Assembly (NCBI GenBank): GCA_015231775.1
Contig: JADGAY010000008.1
Span: 1-42,356, forward strand
Reading direction: 5' to 3'
DNA length: 42,356 nt
From: Magnetococcales bacterium
Lineage (GTDB): Bacteria; Pseudomonadota; Magnetococcia; Magnetococcales; Magnetaquicoccaceae
Both the position numbers and the translations under genes were made by a program. A model generated the notes under the pieces. That model was not told where the DNA came from and ran no database searches. It was given only the letters and a program-made list of their open reading frames with translations. Below, piece by piece: positions 28,672 to 38,456 of the stretch (its first letter is position 1; each line of letters opens with the position of its first letter).

Positions 28672-31374
28672 ATGACCACGACACCGCATTTCGAAAAAGA
28701 GGAGATCCTGGACCTCACGGCCCTGGATCAGCAACTGGGGGCCATCCACGATGGCCGCTCCCCCCTGACGGACGAACAACGGGCGGCGATTCTGCCCCTG
28801 TTGCGCACCGCCATTAAATCAGGACGCGATCAACTCCATCAACACCATCTGGCCGGCGCGACCGGACAGTACATCGTCCAGGGACACACTTTTCTGGCGG
28901 ATGCCATTCTGCAACGCATCCACGCCCTGGCGGTGGCCGGCGACACCAGCCAGGAACCATTCTGCCTGGCGGCCACAGGCGGCTACGGACGGCGCGATCT
29001 GGCCCCCTTCTCCGACATCGACCTGTTGTTCATCGTCCCGGACGAGCATGCCACGCAACCGCCTCTGGTGGAGAAGATGCTCTACATCCTCTGGGACATC
29101 GGCATGGATGTGGGTCATGCTGTCCGTACCGTGGAGGAGTGTCTGCAACAGGCGCGCCAAGAATTACAGATTCTGACCTCCATGCTCGAATCACGTTTTC
29201 TCGCTGGAAATCATAAGCTTTTTAACCACTACCGCACAACGCTCCTCAACAACGCCCTGCTTAACGATCCGTTGAGTTTCCTGCGCGCCAAGCTTTTGGA
29301 ACAGAGCAAGCGTCACGAACGGTTCGGGGCATCGCTATACTATCTGGAACCCAATATCAAGGAAAATCCCGGTGGCCTGCGCGATCTGCACACCTTTGCC
29401 TGGATCTCCAAATACCGCTATCAGGTGACGCGCATCCAGGAGCTGATCCCCATGGGGATCATCACCGAGGAGGAGTTCGAGAACTTCAAGCGCTGTCGCG
29501 CCTTCCTGCGCCGGGTGCGCAACGCCCTGCACTACCGCGCCGGACGACGGGACGATCGGCTCACCTTCTCCTATCAGGTGGCCATCGCCCAGGAGTTCGG
29601 CTATCAGGACCAGCCGGGCATGCTGGCGGTGGAGCGGTTCATGCGTCGCTATTACCGGGTGGCGCGTCGGGTGGGACATCTCTCCTGGATCTTTCTGCGC
29701 AAGTATCAAGACGAGCATCGCGAAGTGCTCGACTGGGACCGCCGCCACCTGGAGGACGCCTTCGAGGTGATCGGCGGCAAACTGAGCCTCACCACCCCGG
29801 AAGCGCTCCAGGAAAAACCGATCCGCATCATGCGGCTGTTCGAGGTGGCGCAACGCAATCTGCTCTCCATCCACCCGGACACGATGCGTCTGATCACCCA
29901 GAATCTCTCGTTGATCAACCGGAGTTTCCGCGCCGATGCCAAGGTCACGGCGGTGTTTCTCTCCATGCTCAACGGCAAGCGCGCGGTGGCCTGGGTGTTG
30001 CGGCGCATGAACGATGCCGGCGTCCTGGGACGCTACATCCCGGAGTTCGGACGCATCATCGGCCAGACCCAGCACGACATGTATCACGTCTTCACCGTGG
30101 ACGAGCATACCATCCTGGCGGTCGAGTCGTTGCGCCACATCAGCTCGGGCAAGTTCTCCCAGGAACTGCCGATCGCCACCCAGCTCATGCAGAAACTGAA
30201 CAATCCCGCCCTGCTCTATCTGGCGGTGATGTTCCACGACATCGCCAAGGGGCTGGGTCCGAACCACCACATCCGCGGCGCGGAGATCGCCCGCAAGATC
30301 TGCGAACGGATGGAACTCCCCCCCAACGACATCGAGATGATCGCCTGGCTGGTGGAGAACCATCTGATCTTCTCCCGCACCGCCTTCCGCCGCGATCTCA
30401 ACGACCCGGAGACCCTGGCCTCGTTCGCCAAGCAGATCGGCACGGTGCGAAAACTCAATCTCCTGGTGCTCCTCACCGTCGCCGACATCCGCGCGGTGGG
30501 TCCGGGGGTGTGGAACCAGTGGAAGGGCAATCTGTTGCGTCAACTCTACGAACGGAGCCTCGACACCCTGGACAAGGGGATCATCTTCACCCCCGAGGAG
30601 ATCGCACGTCGTGCGGAGATCCTCAAAAGCGCCACGTTCGAAATATTGGCCAAGGAGCACGCGCCAGAGCTGGTTCGGCGCCATCTGGACCGCTTCTATC
30701 CCGACTACTTCACCCACTACGCCCCGGAGATGCTCGCCGAGCACTTCGTGGCCTTGAAGGATGTCGAGGATCAACCCCTGGTGATCGTCTTCAAGCAGGT
30801 GACCAAGATCAACGCCACCCGCATGCTGGTCTACACCCCGGACCATCCGGGTCTGATGGCGCGCATCTCCGGGAGTCTGTCGGCCTCGGGGGCCAATATT
30901 CTCTCCGCGGACATCACCACCACCAAGGATGGCATGGCCCTGGACACCTTCGTGATCCAGACCCAGAACGGCGAGCCGATCGAAACCCCGGAACGGCTGG
31001 GACGGATCGAATCGACCCTGACGCGGGTGCTGGAAGGGAAACTGCGCCCGAGCGCGCTGCTGGCCAATCCACCGGCGGGATTCCGACGCAAACCGTTCGA
31101 CATCTCCTTCTCCATGGAGGTGGACGACTCCCTGGACACCTTCACGGTGGTGGAGATCACCTCCCTGGACCGACCCGGCCTGCTGTTCGCGATCACGCGG
31201 GTGTTGCAGACCCAGGGCGTGCAGATCCGCGCCGCCAAGATCGCCACCTACGGCGAACGGGTGGTGGATGTCTTCTATCTGCGCGACATGTTCGGCCTGA
31301 AACTCGACCCGCGCCGCCTGGCGACCGTCGAGAAAATGCTGCGCGCGGCGGTGGACAAGCTCGAACAGCCGTGA
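28672..31374 (+). CDS. glnD: Bifunctional [protein-PII] uridylyltransferase / uridylyl-removing enzyme
   Basis: GGYGRRDLAPFSDIDLLF nucleotidyltransferase motif; HD domain (AVMFHDIAKGLGPNHHIRGAEIA); two C-terminal ACT domains. Confidence 0.95.
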   Translation: MTTTPHFEKEEILDLTALDQQLGAIHDGRSPLTDEQRAAILPLLRTAIKSGRDQLHQHHLAGATGQYIVQGHTFLADAILQRIHALAVAGDTSQEPFCLAATGGYGRRDLAPFSDIDLLFIVPDEHATQPPLVEKMLYILWDIGMDVGHAVRTVEECLQQARQELQILTSMLESRFLAGNHKLFNHYRTTLLNNALLNDPLSFLRAKLLEQSKRHERFGASLYYLEPNIKENPGGLRDLHTFAWISKYRYQVTRIQELIPMGIITEEEFENFKRCRAFLRRVRNALHYRAGRRDDRLTFSYQVAIAQEFGYQDQPGMLAVERFMRRYYRVARRVGHLSWIFLRKYQDEHREVLDWDRRHLEDAFEVIGGKLSLTTPEALQEKPIRIMRLFEVAQRNLLSIHPDTMRLITQNLSLINRSFRADAKVTAVFLSMLNGKRAVAWVLRRMNDAGVLGRYIPEFGRIIGQTQHDMYHVFTVDEHTILAVESLRHISSGKFSQELPIATQLMQKLNNPALLYLAVMFHDIAKGLGPNHHIRGAEIARKICERMELPPNDIEMIAWLVENHLIFSRTAFRRDLNDPETLASFAKQIGTVRKLNLLVLLTVADIRAVGPGVWNQWKGNLLRQLYERSLDTLDKGIIFTPEEIARRAEILKSATFEILAKEHAPELVRRHLDRFYPDYFTHYAPEMLAEHFVALKDVEDQPLVIVFKQVTKINATRMLVYTPDHPGLMARISGSLSASGANILSADITTTKDGMALDTFVIQTQNGEPIETPERLGRIESTLTRVLEGKLRPSALLANPPAGFRRKPFDISFSMEVDDSLDTFTVVEITSLDRPGLLFAITRVLQTQGVQIRAAKIATYGERVVDVFYLRDMFGLKLDPRRLATVEKMLRAAVDKLEQP

Positions 31375-31453
31375 GTCCGCGAGTGGTCGGAGTCCCGGCA
31401 CCATGCCTGAATCCCACGCCTTCCGATTGACGGTTGAACGGTCGAGGTGTATT

Positions 31454-31466
31454 GTATGCTACATAC
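31454..31466. promoter_or_regulatory. Inverted repeat upstream of the TA operon, candidate autoregulatory operator
   Basis: GTATG-CTA-CATAC, 30 bp before the antitoxin ATG. Confidence 0.45.
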
Positions 31467-31496
31467 CTACCTTTTTCGTGATCGGGTAAAAGCGCC

Positions 31497-31754
31497 ATGA
31501 GCATCACGACCATCACCAGTCGTCAGTTCAATCAGGATGCCAGCAAGGCCAAGCGTGCCGCGCTGGACGGTCCGGTGTTCATCACCGATCGTGGCCGACC
31601 GGCGCATGTTCTGATGACGTTCGATGCCTACCGGAAGATGTCTGGAGAGGGGGCAACGATCTCCGCGTTGCTGGCCATGCCGGAAGGGGCGGAGGCGTTT
31701 GAACTGGAATGGCCGCGCTGGCATGATGTGGCCCAGGGCGCTGACCTGGCATGA
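31497..31754 (+). CDS. Type II toxin-antitoxin antitoxin, Phd/YefM family
   Basis: TITSRQFNQDASKAKRAALDGPVFITDRGRPAHVLMTFDAYRKM. Confidence 0.9.
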   Translation: MSITTITSRQFNQDASKAKRAALDGPVFITDRGRPAHVLMTFDAYRKMSGEGATISALLAMPEGAEAFELEWPRWHDVAQGADLA

Positions 31755-32167
31755 CCCATCTTCTGGATACCAACGTCATCTCCGAACTGCGCAAGGCGCC
31801 TCACAAAGCCCATGACCGGGTGATCGCCTGGGCGAACCGAATGGATCCGCACGCGCTGTTTCTCTCCGTCATCACGATTCAGGAACTGGAAATCGGCGTT
31901 CAATTATCCGAACGACGGGATCCCGCCCAGGGCCGAATGTTGCGCCAGTGGATGAATCACCAAGTTCTTCCAGCCTTTATCCATCGTATTCTGCCAATCG
32001 ACACGGCAGTCGCCGTGCAAAGCGCGAAACTTCACGTACCGGATCCCCGTCCCATTCGCGATGGCCTGATCGCGGCAACGGCCCTGGTGCATGGCATGAC
32101 CCTCGTGACCCGGAATGTCACGGATTTCGCCGCCACCGGAGTCCGACTGCTCAATCCCTGGGATTGA
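31751..32167 (+). CDS. Type II toxin-antitoxin toxin, VapC/FitB PIN-domain RNase
   Basis: THLLDTNVISELRK..SVITIQELEIGV..DPRPIRDGLIAATALVHGMTLVTRNVTDFAATGV; ATGA overlap with the antitoxin. Confidence 0.93.
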   Translation: MTHLLDTNVISELRKAPHKAHDRVIAWANRMDPHALFLSVITIQELEIGVQLSERRDPAQGRMLRQWMNHQVLPAFIHRILPIDTAVAVQSAKLHVPDPRPIRDGLIAATALVHGMTLVTRNVTDFAATGVRLLNPWD

Positions 32168-32536
32168 GACGGAACGTCCTGTTTTAATCCCGCCCCTTGC
32201 CCAAGTTGGACAAAACCCTCCGCCCCGCCTGACCGGCATGCTCCCATCCAGCTCCTGACACGCCTTCCTTCCTCTATTTAATAACTTATATAATCGACAA
32301 TCCGCGGTCTCGGTTTGACAAATCGGCTCGCCTCGTTCCCCTGTCAAGCCATCCAATTCAGCATCTAGAGTTAAAGATTAAAAAACAACCACTTAACCAG
32401 ACTGATCCGGTTGACGAGCAAAAAATCTTGCACCCGTATCTCACGGCATTTCGCGCATTGCTCCCTTCTATATATATGAAACTGAACAGTTATTTTAAAA
32501 CAACCCCCATGGCACGAATTATGGAAAATCATTGGC

Positions 32537-33376
32537 ATGCCGTGTCGCTCTCCCCAGGGGGGTCTCCTGGTCACTTCGGCGCTTTTCATTTGGATCGTAA
32601 TTGCCATGTCAGCCACGTCTCATGCCCTGTTCGGACGCATCAAGGCCCTCGAGAACCGTCTTGACGCGTTTCTCGATCTGCTCTCCGACTCCAACATCCA
32701 ATTTCGCGCCGGGATCACCTACTTCCTGGAGGCCGGAGGCAGTCACGCCGCCGTGTTCCAACAGAAGCTCAAGGAGATCGGCGCCATTCAAACCAGGGCG
32801 GAGAATCTCAAACGCCAAATCGAGGCAGAATTTCAAGAGTGGGTTCTGATTCCCGAACTCCGCGCCGATCTGGTGGGGTTGATTCATGCGCAAGGCAACC
32901 TGATCGTGCAATTCGGCGAACATCTCCAACACTTTGCCATCGAGAATCCGGTTTTTTCCCTCGAACTCCACAAGGATATCAAACTGCTCGGCGAGCAGGT
33001 CGCCCTGAGCGTCGAATCCTGCGTCATGGCCTCCCGTTCGCTGTTCCACGATCCGGGCTCCGAGCGCGATCACATCCACATGGCCAAACGCCACCATGAG
33101 GAGGCCCACACCATCGCCATGCGCCTGAAAGCCACCATCTTCACCGCAGAGCGGGGACTCGAGCAGAAAATCCATCAACGGACCTTCATCGACCGGATCT
33201 GGCATCTGGCCCTGATGGGCGAACAGGTGTGCGAAACCCTGGCCATGCATGCGTCACCTTCATCACCCTGTTTCTGGTCCCCCATGTTCTCCACCTGCGC
33301 AAGCCGCTTCAACCCGAATTTTCCATCGCGACCGGAGGGTTTCCGAATCGCCAACCGTGGCCCGAGGCCAGTGTGA
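32537..33376 (+). CDS. DUF47/PhoU-like protein (alternative start 32606; possible frameshift near 33250)
   Basis: MSATSHALFGRIKALENRLDAFLDLLSDSNIQFRAGITYFLEAGG...QTRAENLKRQIEAEFQEWVLIPELRADLVGLIHAQGNLIVQFGEHLQ resembles DUF47; the last ~40 residues look out of frame. Confidence 0.6.
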   Translation: MPCRSPQGGLLVTSALFIWIVIAMSATSHALFGRIKALENRLDAFLDLLSDSNIQFRAGITYFLEAGGSHAAVFQQKLKEIGAIQTRAENLKRQIEAEFQEWVLIPELRADLVGLIHAQGNLIVQFGEHLQHFAIENPVFSLELHKDIKLLGEQVALSVESCVMASRSLFHDPGSERDHIHMAKRHHEEAHTIAMRLKATIFTAERGLEQKIHQRTFIDRIWHLALMGEQVCETLAMHASPSSPCFWSPMFSTCASRFNPNFPSRPEGFRIANRGPRPV

Positions 33377-33417
33377 CCCGGGTTTGTGACTCCCTGAAAC
33401 GAAAGAAGGAGAATGCC

Positions 33418-33762
33418 ATGAAATTCACCCCTATCACCGATCTGTTCCTTGACCAGCAGGATGAGGCCTTCACCAACGCGGTGCGCAGCTTCGAACGTCA
33501 GGACTACGCCCAGGCCTTCACCGCCTTCGAGACCCTCGCCAAACAGGATGACCCCCAGGCGCAAATCAATCTGGCGATCATGCTGCGGGACGGCCTGGGA
33601 CGTTCCGCCGATCCGGTCGCCGCGCTGGCCTGGCTGGAACGGGCCGTCTCCCAGGGTGACGAGATCGCCCGTGTCGAGCACACCCTGCTCAAGCAGCGCC
33701 TCACCACCGAACAGGTCGCCAGCGCCTCGTTGCGTTCCACCGAGTTGTTAATCGCCGCCTGA
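33418..33762 (+). CDS. Sel1/TPR-like repeat small protein (114 aa)
   Basis: FERQDYAQAFTAFETLAKQDDPQAQINLAIMLRDGLGRSADPVAALAWLERAVSQGD; AAGGAG RBS. Confidence 0.75.
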   Translation: MKFTPITDLFLDQQDEAFTNAVRSFERQDYAQAFTAFETLAKQDDPQAQINLAIMLRDGLGRSADPVAALAWLERAVSQGDEIARVEHTLLKQRLTTEQVASASLRSTELLIAA

Positions 33763-33888
33763 GCGTCAACCAGGACCGTCCGAACCGACGAAAGCAGTCG
33801 TTGGATCGGACGGTCTGGACCTTGGTTGCCATGCCTGTTTTCGCCATTCACGTCTGTTGTCACAGGACATCACGCATAGATCGAAACC

Positions 33889-36150
33889 ATGAATACACAC
33901 ATCATGACCGAAAAAATGCAAACCTCCTTGCTCCCGCTTATCCAAAACCCACTCACCCGCTTCAAGGGGTGGCAGATTCCGGGTGATGTCTGGGGAGGGA
34001 TCACGGCGATGATGGTCGCCCTGCCCTCGGCGGTGGCGTTCGGTGTCACCATCTTCGGGGTGATCGGACCGGACTTCATCCCCTTCGGCGCCCTGGCCGG
34101 CATCATCGGCACCTTTGCCCTGGGGATCGTCGCCTCGACCCTGGGGGGCACGGACCGGCTCATCAGCGCCCCCTGCGCCCCAGCCGCCGCCCTGTTGTCG
34201 GCATTCGCCCTGGGACTGGTACAACAGGAGACCGCTCCGCTCACCATCGTGCTCATGGTGACCGTGATGTCGATCCTCACCGGCGCCTTCCAGGTGATGA
34301 TCGGCATGCTCAAGGTGGGCAATCTGATCAAATACATCCCCTACACCGTGGTGAGCGGTTACCTGACCGGCGTGGGCATGACCATCATCGGCAGCCAGAT
34401 CCCGAAGTTCTTCGGCGTGACCAGTGGCCTGCCCTGGTGGCAGACCATCCTCACCCCGGCCAACTGGGATCATCGCGCCCTGGCGGTCGGAGCCACCACC
34501 GCCCTGGTGATGGCCTTTGGCCCGAAATTGACCAAGGCGGTACCCGGCACCATCCTGGGTATTTTCGCGGGTTTACTGGTCTATTTCGGTGCCGCGATCT
34601 TTGATTCAAGCCTGTTGATCCTGGAGAACAACAAACTGGTGATCGGCTCCCTGGGTTCGGTGGGTGGGGGGTTTCTGGACTCGATCATGAACCGCTGGCG
34701 CGAAATCGGTGACATGCGCCTGAGCCAACTGGCCAGCCTGTTCGGCAGCGCCCTGACCCTGGCGGCCCTGCTCTCCATCGACACCCTCAAGACCTGCGTG
34801 GTGCTCGATCAGATGACCCGCAGCCGCCATGACTCCAACCGGGAGTTGGTCGCCCAGGGGGTGGCCAACATGTTCTCCTCGGCAGTGGGCGGCGTGGCCG
34901 GGGCCGGCCAGATGGGCTCCACCCTGGTCAACCTGGTGAGCGGCGCGCGCACCCGCATCTCCGGCATCGTCGAGGGGATCTCCGCCCTGGTCGCCGCCCT
35001 GCTGCTCAACTCCTTCATCTCCTGGATTCCGGTGGCATCCCTGGCCGGCATCCTGATCGTGGTCGGCGTGCGCATGATCGACAAGGAGCCCCTGCGGTTT
35101 CTCAAATCCAAGGATACGATCTTTGATTTCGCGGTGGTGGCCGCCGTGGTGATCGTGGCGTTGACCGTCAGTCTGATCGCCGCCTCCGCGGTCGGGGTGC
35201 TGTTGTCGATTCTGCTGTTCGTGCGCGAACAGGTGGGCGGGGCAGTGGTGCGCAATCGCTACTCGATCCATGAATTCCCCTCGCGTCGCGTCCGCTCCGA
35301 GGAGGAGACCCTGGTGCTCGACCAGACCGGCGAACGGGCGGTGGTCTATGAACTCCAGGGCAGCCTCTTCTTCGGCACCACCTATCTGTTCTACTCCACC
35401 CTGGAACCGGATCTGAAGAAGGCCGACTACCTGATCCTGGACTTCCGGCGCGTCACCTCCATGGATGTCACCGCCGCCCATACCCTGCACGTCATCCAGG
35501 AGAGCCTGCACGAACGCGGGGCCACCCTGATCTTCAGCGATGTCCGTTCCGCCCTGCCCAATGGCAAGAACCTGCGCGAGTTCCTCGACCAGACCGGCAT
35601 CACCACCGACGCCAACGCCTTGATCTTCTCCGGCGTCGAGTCGGCCATCGAATGGGTCGAAAACGCCATTCTGGCCACGGACGGCCACAGCGGAAACGGC
35701 GATCATCCGCCCTTGTCCCTCGGCGAGATCGATCTGTTCAAAAGTCACGCCGACGACACCCTCGACGACCTGCGCGGCTGCATCACCGAACGGACGGTCA
35801 AGGCCGGGGATCTGATCTACAAGTTCGGACAGGCGGGGAACGAGATCTACTTCGTGCGCAAGGGGTGCGTGAACGTGCAATCCTATCTGAGCGACAACCG
35901 GCTGCATCACCTCTCCACCATCGGACGGGGGGATTTCTTTGGCGGGTTGTCGTTTCTGGATGGCAAACCGCGGGGCAACGAGGCGCTGGTGGTCGAGGAG
36001 GTGGAACTTTACGTGTTGTCGCGAGAGAATTTCATGATGCTGGCCGAGCGGCACAAGCGGTTGGCGATCAACATTCTCACCGCCCTCACCCGCACCCTGA
36101 CCGTGCGTCTGCGCAACGCGGACAACAAATTGCGCATGCTCTACGACTGA
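33889..36150 (+). CDS. SulP/SLC26-family anion transporter with STAS and C-terminal cyclic-nucleotide-binding-like domain
   Basis: SulP membrane domain (PGDVWGGITAMMVALPSAVAFGV..), STAS (VVYELQGSLFFGTTYLF..YLILDFRRVTSMDVTAAHTL), CNBD (VKAGDLIYKFGQAGNEIYFVRKGCVNV..GRGDFFGGLSFLDGKPRGNEAL). Confidence 0.9.
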   Translation: MNTHIMTEKMQTSLLPLIQNPLTRFKGWQIPGDVWGGITAMMVALPSAVAFGVTIFGVIGPDFIPFGALAGIIGTFALGIVASTLGGTDRLISAPCAPAAALLSAFALGLVQQETAPLTIVLMVTVMSILTGAFQVMIGMLKVGNLIKYIPYTVVSGYLTGVGMTIIGSQIPKFFGVTSGLPWWQTILTPANWDHRALAVGATTALVMAFGPKLTKAVPGTILGIFAGLLVYFGAAIFDSSLLILENNKLVIGSLGSVGGGFLDSIMNRWREIGDMRLSQLASLFGSALTLAALLSIDTLKTCVVLDQMTRSRHDSNRELVAQGVANMFSSAVGGVAGAGQMGSTLVNLVSGARTRISGIVEGISALVAALLLNSFISWIPVASLAGILIVVGVRMIDKEPLRFLKSKDTIFDFAVVAAVVIVALTVSLIAASAVGVLLSILLFVREQVGGAVVRNRYSIHEFPSRRVRSEEETLVLDQTGERAVVYELQGSLFFGTTYLFYSTLEPDLKKADYLILDFRRVTSMDVTAAHTLHVIQESLHERGATLIFSDVRSALPNGKNLREFLDQTGITTDANALIFSGVESAIEWVENAILATDGHSGNGDHPPLSLGEIDLFKSHADDTLDDLRGCITERTVKAGDLIYKFGQAGNEIYFVRKGCVNVQSYLSDNRLHHLSTIGRGDFFGGLSFLDGKPRGNEALVVEEVELYVLSRENFMMLAERHKRLAINILTALTRTLTVRLRNADNKLRMLYD

Positions 36151-36173
36151 TCTTTCCTCCCGAGGGTCATCCG

Positions 36174-36210
36174 ACCCGCTCCGGCGACAAAAAAAGCCGC
36201 TGGAGCGGGT
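36174..36210. terminator. Terminator-like hairpin after the sulP gene
   Basis: ACCCGCTCC...GGAGCGGGT, 9-bp perfect outer stem. Confidence 0.45.
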
Positions 36211-36358
36211 ATGGGGATGAAATATGGGAGCAAATCGTCTGCGACAACCAAGGCCTGGATCCACGGATTTGCGCCTGCATGATTATTTTAATCATTATCA
36301 TCAACCTTTAATTTCAAACAATTCCAAAACAATCATCATCGAACAAGGAGACATCACC

Positions 36359-37054
36359 ATGGGCGGATCCAGCACCACCTTTTCCAAACTCACCAACCGC
36401 GTCTTTCCCCGCATGCCGAACTTCTACGGCCTGATTCTGGAGCAGTGCGAACTGGCCAACCAGACCGCGGCCCTGCTCGAGGATTATGTGCAAACCGGCA
36501 ACAGATCCCGTGCCGACATGATCCTGAAACTCGAACAGGATGCCGACACCCTGCGCCGTCGCAACCTGGATGTCTTGAAGAACGCCTTTGCCACCCCGAT
36601 GGATCGCGAAGACATCTACCGCGCCTACATGACCGTGGATTGCGTGATCAGCCATGCCCACAACATCGTCTCCGAGATGGATACCCTGGGCATCCAGACC
36701 GATCCCTTCATCACCGAAATGATCGCCACCCTGCGCAACGCGGTGGAGACCCTGAGTTCCGGCTACAAGAAGCTCGCCTCCTCCCCGGCGGACTCCGACA
36801 CGGATGCCCAGTTGGTGGGACTGGCCAAGAAGAAGATCGAAAAGAGCTTCCGCGCCGCCCTCGCCAAGCTCTTCGAGGGTGACGAGTATGTGCGGAAGAT
36901 GAAAGAGAAGCAGGAAGGGGCCGAGGCCCAGGCCATGATGTACGTGATGGACATCTTCAAGCGGCGCGAGGTCTATCGCCAGATCTTCGATGCCGCCATC
37001 GACATGGGGGATGCGGGCGAGGTGCTGCATGACATCGTGATCCAGGTCGCCTGA
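36359..37054 (+). CDS. DUF47/PhoU-like phosphate transport regulator
   Basis: FYGLILEQCELANQTAALLEDYVQ..KLEQDADTLRRRNLDVLKNAFATPMDREDIYRAYMTVDCVI; precedes a PiT gene. Confidence 0.87.
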   Translation: MGGSSTTFSKLTNRVFPRMPNFYGLILEQCELANQTAALLEDYVQTGNRSRADMILKLEQDADTLRRRNLDVLKNAFATPMDREDIYRAYMTVDCVISHAHNIVSEMDTLGIQTDPFITEMIATLRNAVETLSSGYKKLASSPADSDTDAQLVGLAKKKIEKSFRAALAKLFEGDEYVRKMKEKQEGAEAQAMMYVMDIFKRREVYRQIFDAAIDMGDAGEVLHDIVIQVA

Positions 37055-37161
37055 TCCCCTGGCGTGACATGGCGCGCCGCGCCATGTCACCGAAGGCCCG
37101 GCTCTCCACCTCATTGCTTAAGAATCGAAGCGCATCCAACCAGGGAGCAACTCGGAGTCAC

Positions 37162-38205
37162 ATGGACACCAGTCTCATTCACACCCTGATGTGGACAACC
37201 ATCGTCGTTGTCCTGATTTTCGACTACACCAACGGCTTTCACGATGCCTCCAACATCGTCGGCAGCATCATCGCCTCCCGCGCCATGACCCCGATCCAGT
37301 CGGTGATCGTGGTGGCCTTCTTTGAAATGCTCGGCCCGTTTCTGGCCGGGACCGCCGTGGCCAACACCATCGGCAAATTCATCACCCTCAGCGATCTGCC
37401 CCCCAACATCTCGATTGTCGTGCTGCTCTGGGGACTGTTCGGCGCGATCTTCTGGAACCTCTTGACCTGGTGGGTGGGGTTGCCCTCCTCCTCCTCCCAC
37501 GCCCTGGTGGGGGGTCTGGCCGGCGCGGTGATCGTGGCCGCGGGTAGCGATCATGTGCTCTGGGGCTTCCAGGAACTGGCCACCAAAGGCCAATTCACCG
37601 GCGTCACCAAGGTGATCCTGTCGTTGATCCTCTCCCCGGTCCTCGGATTCGTCGTCGGATATATCTTCAACAACATCATTGGCTTCCTGCTCACCCCGTT
37701 CAGCCCCAAGGCCAACAACTGGTTGAAGCGGCTCCAGTACGTCAGCGCCGCCAGCCTGGCCTTCTCCCACGGCTCCAACGACGCCCAGAAGAGCATGGGC
37801 ATCATCACCCTCGTCCTGGTGCTCGGCGGCTCCCTGCCCAAGTTCGAGGTGCCCAACTGGGTGATCCTCGCCTGCGCCCTCTGCATCACCATGGGCATCA
37901 TGTCCGGCGGCTGGCGCATCGTGCGCACCATCGGCTTCGGCATCTACAAAGTGCGTCCGCAACACGCCTTCGCCGCGCAACTCACCGCCGGCTCGCTGAT
38001 CTTCGGCGCGGCGCTGTGGGGGGCGCCGGTCTCCACCACCCACATCGCCAGCTCCGCGATCATGGGCGTGGGCACCTCGGAGAAACCCAAGGCGGTCCGC
38101 TGGGCCAAGGCCTCCGAGATCGTCAGCACCTGGGTGATCACCATTCCGGGCTCCGGCGCGGTGTCGGCACTCACCTACTGGATCTTCGCCACCATCGCCT
38201 ATTGA
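37162..38205 (+). CDS. PiT-family inorganic phosphate transporter
   Basis: FDYTNGFHDASNIVGSIIASRAMTP..GLPSSSSHALVGGLAGA..FSHGSNDAQKSMGIITL..GAPVSTTHIASSAIMGVG. Confidence 0.95.
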   Translation: MDTSLIHTLMWTTIVVVLIFDYTNGFHDASNIVGSIIASRAMTPIQSVIVVAFFEMLGPFLAGTAVANTIGKFITLSDLPPNISIVVLLWGLFGAIFWNLLTWWVGLPSSSSHALVGGLAGAVIVAAGSDHVLWGFQELATKGQFTGVTKVILSLILSPVLGFVVGYIFNNIIGFLLTPFSPKANNWLKRLQYVSAASLAFSHGSNDAQKSMGIITLVLVLGGSLPKFEVPNWVILACALCITMGIMSGGWRIVRTIGFGIYKVRPQHAFAAQLTAGSLIFGAALWGAPVSTTHIASSAIMGVGTSEKPKAVRWAKASEIVSTWVITIPGSGAVSALTYWIFATIAY

Positions 38206-38227
38206 AACCTGCCAGAACTGGAAACAC

Positions 38228-38260
38228 ATGGGCAGGGGAGTTGTCGCTCCCCTGGCCCAT
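38228..38260. terminator. Strong hairpin downstream of the PiT gene
   Basis: ATGGGCAGGGGAG-ttgtcg-CTCCCCTGGCCCAT (one-nt bulge). Confidence 0.5.
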
Positions 38261-38456
38261 CTCCAGCTCCCAACCGTGGATGATATTGACATTCAATAAT
38301 AATCCCCCTATCCTGTCTGCTTGGATGGGATGAACAGCGCCCCGCCAACGCCGACTCACACCCCTTTGCCGCGTCCGTGCCACCCCTGGTCCGATTTGCT
38401 CTCCATAAAAAAGACAAGGATACCATCCGGTCCACGCGCTGCGTGACAGGACCACC

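Noticed and set aside
34606-36264. 552-aa minus-strand ORF opposite the SulP gene
   Set aside because: Shadow ORF; the plus strand has clear SulP, STAS and CNBD motifs.
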